Of a stretch of 8,025 bases of DNA, positions 4,144-8,025 are shown piece by piece. The DNA is taken from the NCBI GenBank assembly GCA_023252395.1, contig JAJPDY010000042.1, forward strand, positions 1 to 8,025, in the 5' to 3' direction. Below the pieces are notes generated by a model. That model was not told where the DNA came from and made no database searches. It saw only the letters and a list, made by a program, of their open reading frames with translations. Position 1 is the stretch's first letter, and each line of letters starts with the position of its first letter. The translations under genes and the position numbers were made by a program. This stretch comes from Nitrososphaera sp. Its GTDB lineage: Archaea > Thermoproteota > Nitrososphaeria > Nitrososphaerales > Nitrososphaeraceae.

Positions 4144-6651
4144 CTAGAGCACGAAATATTCCGCTTCGGGGTGGTGCACTACTATTGCAGCAGTTGACTG
4201 GTCTGGCACTATCTGGCCGGACTCTGTCAGAGTCATGCCGGATTTTGCAGGATCAAGTATCTGCCATACAAGGTGGTGCTGCGAGATGTCGGGGCAGCTC
4301 GGGTAGCCCCAGCTGTACCGCAGGCCGCGCTTGCTTCCTATCTTTAGTTCCTCGCGCACTCTGGCGTTGACCCACTCGGCCATGGCCTCAGCCGTCTCTA
4401 CTGCAATGCCGTGCAAGTAGTAGGCGTCAGTGTACCGGTCTTGTTTGTTCCACCTGTCAATTGTCTCTGTCACCTTGTTTCCGGCAGTTACTGACTGAAA
4501 TGCCACAATGTCATCCTGCCCAAAATAGTCTGCAAGGCACAGATGTTTTTCCTTTGACGAGCGCGGGAACTCAAATACTACTTGCTTGCCATCTGGCAGG
4601 TCTACTGCCAGCCTGCCGTTGCCACTCTGGCCCGGTGTCAGGTTGTGGCATTTGTAGTAGCCATAGACCGCGCGGGGCTCAAACAACTTTTCCTTTATCA
4701 CGCGCTCGGTCCACTCTTTGAACAGCTCTTCAGGATCCTGCTCGCTTGCGCCCTTGCCCCTCATCCCCCATTGCAACACAAACAGCGACTTTTTGTTGAT
4801 GTACTTCCACACCTCGTAAAGGTCGAACTGCGATGGCTCTAGCCTTATTGGCTTGTTGACGTGCGGCGGGATCGGTGGCTCTACTGGCTTGATGCCGCTG
4901 TATGGCAGCTGCGACTGATCAACTGCCACGACTTGCTTTTCGTCCCACTTACTCAGCTTGTCCTTCCATTCGCCGACAAACTGGCTGCGCTCTGGCGACA
5001 TCAGCTTGTTCATTACCCGCAGCCCGTCAAACGCGGTCTTGCAGTAAAACACTCCAGGTTCGTAGATGTTGCCGTCCTTTGCAATCCTGTTGATGTAGCT
5101 GCTGTTTATCGCCGCCCCTCCGCAGAGCACGGGCACCGCCATGCTGTTTTGCCGGGCGTGCTCTACAAAGTACTGCATCTGCTTTGAAGTTGACACGAGC
5201 AACGCCGAGAGCCCCACGGCGTCAGCCTTGACTTCGCTTATTTTTTCCAGTATCTTTTGCATTGGCACTTGCTTGCCAAGGTCGTAAACAGTATAGCCGT
5301 TGTTGACGAAAATTGTTTTCACCAGATTCTTGCCGATGTCGTGCACGTCGCCGTAGACCGTGCAGAGCACCAGCTTGCCCTTGCTCACTCCTTCTTGCTT
5401 TATCAAATATTTTTCTAGCTCGGCGACTGCGGCTTTCATGCATTCTGCCGACTTTAACACAAAAGGCAGTATGAGTTCGCCGGCGCCAAACTTGTCGCCC
5501 ACTTCTTTCATTGCAGGCAATAATACCTCGTTTAGCGTTTCGACGGCTGCTTCGTGAGCCACCTCCCTCGGAGCCTCAAGCGCGAGCCTTCCTTCCTTCT
5601 TTGCAACCTTGCCTCCCCGCGTGCGATCAGCTATGGCCTGCACCACGTCGTCCTCTATGCCATCCTTCAGTCTGTTGACTATTCGGAAGTGGCAGCGCTT
5701 GCCGGCCTCCCAAGCAGGATCAACTTCAATTCTTTTAGTTGGGCCGGCGGCAGCCGCCTTTGCGCCTTCAAAGTGCGATATCAGCTCTGCAAGGGCGTTT
5801 GGATGCCTGTTAAAGATTAGATCCTCGGCCAGTTTTTTCTGCTGCTCGTCAATCTCTGGATATGCGAGGATGTCACGTGCGTTTATTATTACAGTGTCAA
5901 GCCCCGCCTTGAGCGCATGGTACAGAAACACAGAATTGACGACTTTTCTTGCGCTTGCTGTCAAGCCAAAGCTGACGTTGCTCAGCCCAAGCGTGGTGAA
6001 TGCGTCAGGGAATTTCTGCTTGACAAGCCTGATGCCTTCAAGAGTGTTCTTGGCAGAATCTGCAAATTCCGGCTCGCCTGTTGCAAGCGTGAACGTGAGC
6101 ACGTCGAACAGGAACTGCCAGGGCTTTAGCCCGTACTGCTTGCCGGTATCATAGAGCAGCTGCGCGGTTTCAACTTTTTCCTCCGGCGTCTTGGCCATCC
6201 CCTTTGGGCCGATACACATCGCCACTGCCGGCAACCCGTACTTTGCCATCATTGGCGCAAGGGCGTGGAACCGGCTGCCGTCGCCTTCAAGGTTTATCGA
6301 GTTTATTATCGGCCTGCCGGGGATCTGCGCGATGGCAGACTCTATCACCTTTGGGTCAGTCGAGTCTATTACAAGTGGCGCGTCTATTTCCAAGCTCAGC
6401 CTCTTGACAAGCCGTGTCATGAACTCCAGCTCGTCAGAGCGCTCGGTAGTCGCAACGCACACGTCAAGGCAGTGCGCGCCGTCTTCGACCTGTGCCCTTG
6501 CAAGGTCGACCAGCCCGTCAAAATCATTGTTGAGCACCAGTTCTTTTGCCTTTTTAGACCCCTGGGTGTTGAGGCGCTCTCCTATTATCAGGGGCGCTGG
6601 CTCTTGCTTTAGATCCACTGCCTTTAGCGCAGAACTTACCCGGGGGACCAA
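4144..6651 (-). CDS. metH: Methionine synthase, folate-, cobalamin- and AdoMet-activation domains (MetH C-terminal part)
   Basis: An 835-residue protein equal to E. coli MetH without its first, homocysteine-binding module. A pterin-binding barrel comes first (about 18-290): IGERLN (23-28), DGAHCLDV (57-64), VIDSTDP (94-100), NSINLEGDG (117-125), LSNVSFGL (223-230). Next is the helical cap (about 366-416, with LPFVLKSAECMK), then the B12 domain (about 425-550) with DVHDIGKN (435-442), whose H437 is the lower cobalt ligand, LSALLVSTS (481-489) and a GGA turn. The activation domain (about 600-835) carries RYSWGYPSCPD (778-788) and ends HHPEAEYFVL. By family it transfers methyl from methyl-tetrahydropterin to cob(I)alamin and on to homocysteine in the cytoplasm, with reductive reactivation by AdoMet. 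The first codon is TTG, with a TGA two codons upstream; GTG at 6618 is an alternative. The missing module is encoded at 7040-7981. Confidence 0.92.
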   Translation of the reverse strand: MVPRVSSALKAVDLKQEPAPLIIGERLNTQGSKKAKELVLNNDFDGLVDLARAQVEDGAHCLDVCVATTERSDELEFMTRLVKRLSLEIDAPLVIDSTDPKVIESAIAQIPGRPIINSINLEGDGSRFHALAPMMAKYGLPAVAMCIGPKGMAKTPEEKVETAQLLYDTGKQYGLKPWQFLFDVLTFTLATGEPEFADSAKNTLEGIRLVKQKFPDAFTTLGLSNVSFGLTASARKVVNSVFLYHALKAGLDTVIINARDILAYPEIDEQQKKLAEDLIFNRHPNALAELISHFEGAKAAAAGPTKRIEVDPAWEAGKRCHFRIVNRLKDGIEDDVVQAIADRTRGGKVAKKEGRLALEAPREVAHEAAVETLNEVLLPAMKEVGDKFGAGELILPFVLKSAECMKAAVAELEKYLIKQEGVSKGKLVLCTVYGDVHDIGKNLVKTIFVNNGYTVYDLGKQVPMQKILEKISEVKADAVGLSALLVSTSKQMQYFVEHARQNSMAVPVLCGGAAINSSYINRIAKDGNIYEPGVFYCKTAFDGLRVMNKLMSPERSQFVGEWKDKLSKWDEKQVVAVDQSQLPYSGIKPVEPPIPPHVNKPIRLEPSQFDLYEVWKYINKKSLFVLQWGMRGKGASEQDPEELFKEWTERVIKEKLFEPRAVYGYYKCHNLTPGQSGNGRLAVDLPDGKQVVFEFPRSSKEKHLCLADYFGQDDIVAFQSVTAGNKVTETIDRWNKQDRYTDAYYLHGIAVETAEAMAEWVNARVREELKIGSKRGLRYSWGYPSCPDISQHHLVWQILDPAKSGMTLTESGQIVPDQSTAAIVVHHPEAEYFVL

Positions 6652-6661
6652 ATTTCACATG

Positions 6662-6687
6662 TTTATTTATTAAGCCACTATATTTGC
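6662..6687 (-). promoter_or_regulatory. AT-rich promoter region of the large methionine synthase gene
   Basis: Two TATA-like stretches are visible on the minus strand. AAATATAG (6687-6680) is about 32 nt from the TTG at 6651. TTAATAAATAAA (6673-6662) is only about 16-20 nt away and would suit a start further in, such as GTG 6618. Which one is used decides the protein's N-terminus. Confidence 0.45.
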
Positions 6688-6740
6688 TATTCAGAAAGTC
6701 AAAAAAAGTAAACAGTATACCGAAAATTCTACCTAACCTG

Positions 6741-6749
6741 TTTTATAAT
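6741..6749 (+). promoter_or_regulatory. TATA box for the winged-helix gene
   Basis: TTTTATAAT lies about 25 nt upstream of the ATG at 6769. This is the clearest archaeal TATA box in the window and predicts a leaderless message. Confidence 0.65.
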
Positions 6750-6768
6750 AAAAAAGCAAGTAAAAAGC

Positions 6769-7050
6769 ATGGCTACGATTCAACAGTTCAAATTTAAGGG
6801 TAATGGCTCCGCCGGCCTCATAGAGACGGTGTACTCTATCGTAAGGAGCAGAAGCGGCAAGGTCACAAGCAAGGACCTTGACGAGATGATAGGCAACAAG
6901 CAGGATGTCAGGTTTGCGATAACCCGTCTGACAGTCCAAGGCAGGATAAAGAGGGTTAGAGGCTTTGGCAAGGTCGGAATCGAGTATTTCTACAAAGACA
7001 TTGCAGGGCTACCGCAGCAAAAGATGAGGATAGAGCAGGCTACCTTCTAA
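6769..7050 (+). CDS. Small winged helix-turn-helix protein, putative transcription regulator
   Basis: A 93-residue, basic protein. Residues about 16-27 (GLIETVYSIVRS) form a first helix, 33-42 (TSKDLDEMIG) a second, and 44-60 (KQDVRFAITRLTVQGRI) a recognition-type helix. KRVRGFGKVGIEYFY (61-75) then has the basic, Gly-containing hairpin expected of the wing. No sensor domain, cysteine cluster or ligand site is visible, so it probably works as a bare DNA-binding dimer; this is inference from predicted secondary structure. It lies between the two methionine synthase genes, on the opposite strand: divergent from the large part across 117 bp, and convergent with the homocysteine part with an 11-bp 3' overlap. 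That position makes local regulation of methionine synthesis plausible but unproven. It could equally be a small chromatin-associated or global factor. Confidence 0.72.
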   Translation: MATIQQFKFKGNGSAGLIETVYSIVRSRSGKVTSKDLDEMIGNKQDVRFAITRLTVQGRIKRVRGFGKVGIEYFYKDIAGLPQQKMRIEQATF

Positions 7051-7981
7051 GGTCGAGGACTTTTCTCAGCTCTGCAATGTGCTGAGGATTGGTTCCGCAG
7101 CATCCCCCGATCATGCGAATGTTCTTGTACTTGCCAGTGAAATCTGCAAGTGCCTCTGCTATTTCGCCGGGCTCCATCTTGTAGACTGCCCTGCCGCCCT
7201 CATTGTGGGGCATGCCAGCGTTTGGCATCACGAGTATCGGCAGGTCCTGCTCGCTCAGCCACCTAACGCTTGAAGCCATCTCATGTGGGCCGGTGGAGCA
7301 GTTGAGCCCAAACGCGTCGATCTTCATGTCGCTCACGGTTGTGTATGCCGCCTGGACACTTGTGCCAAGTAGCATCTTGCCGTACTGGTCAAGCGTGACG
7401 TTGGCGATAATTGGAACTTGCTTGCCCACCTTTTGCATTGCCTCATGGCAGGCTTCTATTGCCAGTTTTACTTCCAATATGTCCTGGCTGGTCTCTATGA
7501 GCAGTGCGTCAGCGCTTCCGAGAATGAGCCCTTGCGCCTGCAGCGAAAATGCTTCCCTTATCTCGTCAAGGGGCTTTTGCCCAAGATCTGGGTCGTTTGA
7601 GCTTGGAAGGTATCCGCTTGGACCCATCGACCCTATCACGTAGCGGGGCTTGTCCTTGAACTCATTGCATACTTCTCTTGCGAGCGCTGCCGCCTTTTTG
7701 TTAAATTCTATTGTCTTGTCGCCATAGCCGTACTCGTCGAGCTTGAACTTGTTTGATCCAAAAGTATTGGTCTCGACGCAGTCGGCTCCTGCCTTGAGGT
7801 AACTCCGGTGGATCTGCTTTATCCACTCCGGCCTTGACAATATGAGGCCGTCGTTAAATCCGTCCTTGCCGTCAGGAAAGTCTTCCGGCTTTGGGTTGAG
7901 GCGCTGGATCTCGGTTCCCATCGCGCCGTCGAAAAGCAGCACGCGCTTTTTTGCCGCCTCAAGAAAAGGCTCTCTGTTCAA
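7040..7981 (-). CDS. Homocysteine S-methyltransferase, zinc-binding (MetH N-terminal module)
   Basis: A 313-residue stand-alone homocysteine S-methyltransferase barrel. LLFDGAMGTEIQ (15-26) is the family's N-terminal signature, CVETNTFGSN (68-77) follows, and the zinc-thiolate ligands are C228 (GLNCSTGP) and the adjacent pair C294-C295 (GGCCGTNP). The enzyme binds and activates homocysteine through zinc. Free-standing relatives use S-methylmethionine or betaine, but with the remaining MetH modules encoded 390 bases away, the likely role is the homocysteine half of a two-subunit methionine synthase. Together the two products total 1148 residues, near the roughly 1227 of E. coli MetH. The first codon is TTG at 7981, supported by a TATA box about 29 nt upstream. 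The 3' end overlaps the convergent winged-helix gene by 11 bases. Confidence 0.9.
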   Translation of the reverse strand: MNREPFLEAAKKRVLLFDGAMGTEIQRLNPKPEDFPDGKDGFNDGLILSRPEWIKQIHRSYLKAGADCVETNTFGSNKFKLDEYGYGDKTIEFNKKAAALAREVCNEFKDKPRYVIGSMGPSGYLPSSNDPDLGQKPLDEIREAFSLQAQGLILGSADALLIETSQDILEVKLAIEACHEAMQKVGKQVPIIANVTLDQYGKMLLGTSVQAAYTTVSDMKIDAFGLNCSTGPHEMASSVRWLSEQDLPILVMPNAGMPHNEGGRAVYKMEPGEIAEALADFTGKYKNIRMIGGCCGTNPQHIAELRKVLDLRR

Positions 7982-8005
7982 GTACTGAAAATAGCCTGCA
8001 ATCGA

Positions 8006-8013
8006 GTTTAAAA
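8006..8013 (-). promoter_or_regulatory. TATA box for the homocysteine methyltransferase gene
   Basis: The minus strand reads TTTTAAAC, centred about 29 nt upstream of the TTG at 7981. It supports both the TTG start and separate transcription from any gene to the right. Confidence 0.55.
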
Positions 8014-8025
8014 CCTTTGGAAAAT

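Noticed and set aside
5609..6154. Long plus-strand open frames inside the methionine synthase gene, including 5609-6154 and 6191-6673.
   Set aside because: They are antisense to well-conserved MetH domains, so they are shadows produced by codon bias. No promoter or domain supports them.
6652..6768. Possible methionine-related riboswitch or cobalamin riboswitch between the winged-helix and methionine synthase genes.
   Set aside because: The 117-bp region is AT-rich and filled by two promoters. There is no long leader and no sequence resembling a B12 box or SAM aptamer.
1..8025. CRISPR arrays, tRNA or rRNA genes, transposases, phage genes and toxin-antitoxin pairs.
   Set aside because: No regularly spaced repeats, RNA-gene signatures, terminal inverted repeats or matching protein families were seen on either strand.

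Overview
The window looks like chromosomal DNA from a mesophilic ammonia-oxidising thaumarchaeon (Nitrososphaerota), most likely close to Nitrososphaera. The inference rests on three things. Protein-coding GC is roughly 50%. AT-rich TATA boxes recur about 26-32 nt upstream of start codons with almost no leader, and TTG starts are frequent. Canonical B12-dependent methionine synthase parts with an AdoMet activation domain occur beside small lineage-specific membrane proteins. The lineage call is inference. No rRNA, tRNA, CRISPR array, insertion sequence or phage gene was seen.

Layout from left to right. (1) 1-515, minus: a Nudix hydrolase of the CoA pyrophosphatase type, cut off at the left edge. 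(2) 623-1393, plus: a methylenetetrahydrofolate reductase-like protein, divergent from the Nudix gene. (3) 1395-2756, minus: a two-gene unit of a two-pass membrane protein followed by a nitrate/sulfonate/taurine-type ABC ATPase; no permease or binding protein lies beside it. (4) 2907-3753, plus: two small membrane-anchored proteins, one with a predicted coiled coil and one with a beta-rich exterior domain. (5) 3722-4072, minus: a DUF5519/luciferase-domain protein. (6) 4144-6651, minus: the pterin-binding, cobalamin-binding and AdoMet-activation part of methionine synthase. (7) 6769-7050, plus: a 93-residue winged-helix protein. (8) 7040-7981, minus: the zinc-dependent homocysteine-binding part of methionine synthase.

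The main theme is methionine and one-carbon metabolism. The reductase (2) would supply 5-methyltetrahydrofolate (or an archaeal equivalent), and the two polypeptides (6) and (8) together supply all four modules of a MetH-type enzyme. Each half has its own promoter-like sequence, and a small DNA-binding-type gene on the opposite strand separates them, so that gene is a natural candidate regulator. The middle block (3, 4) is cell-envelope related and its substrate cannot be read from the sequence. Genes are tightly packed: the longest stretch without a coding region is about 150 bp (2757-2906), and two convergent gene pairs overlap. I see no convincing wholly new system; the most interesting points are the split methionine synthase with its intervening winged-helix gene and the ABC ATPase paired with a non-permease membrane protein.
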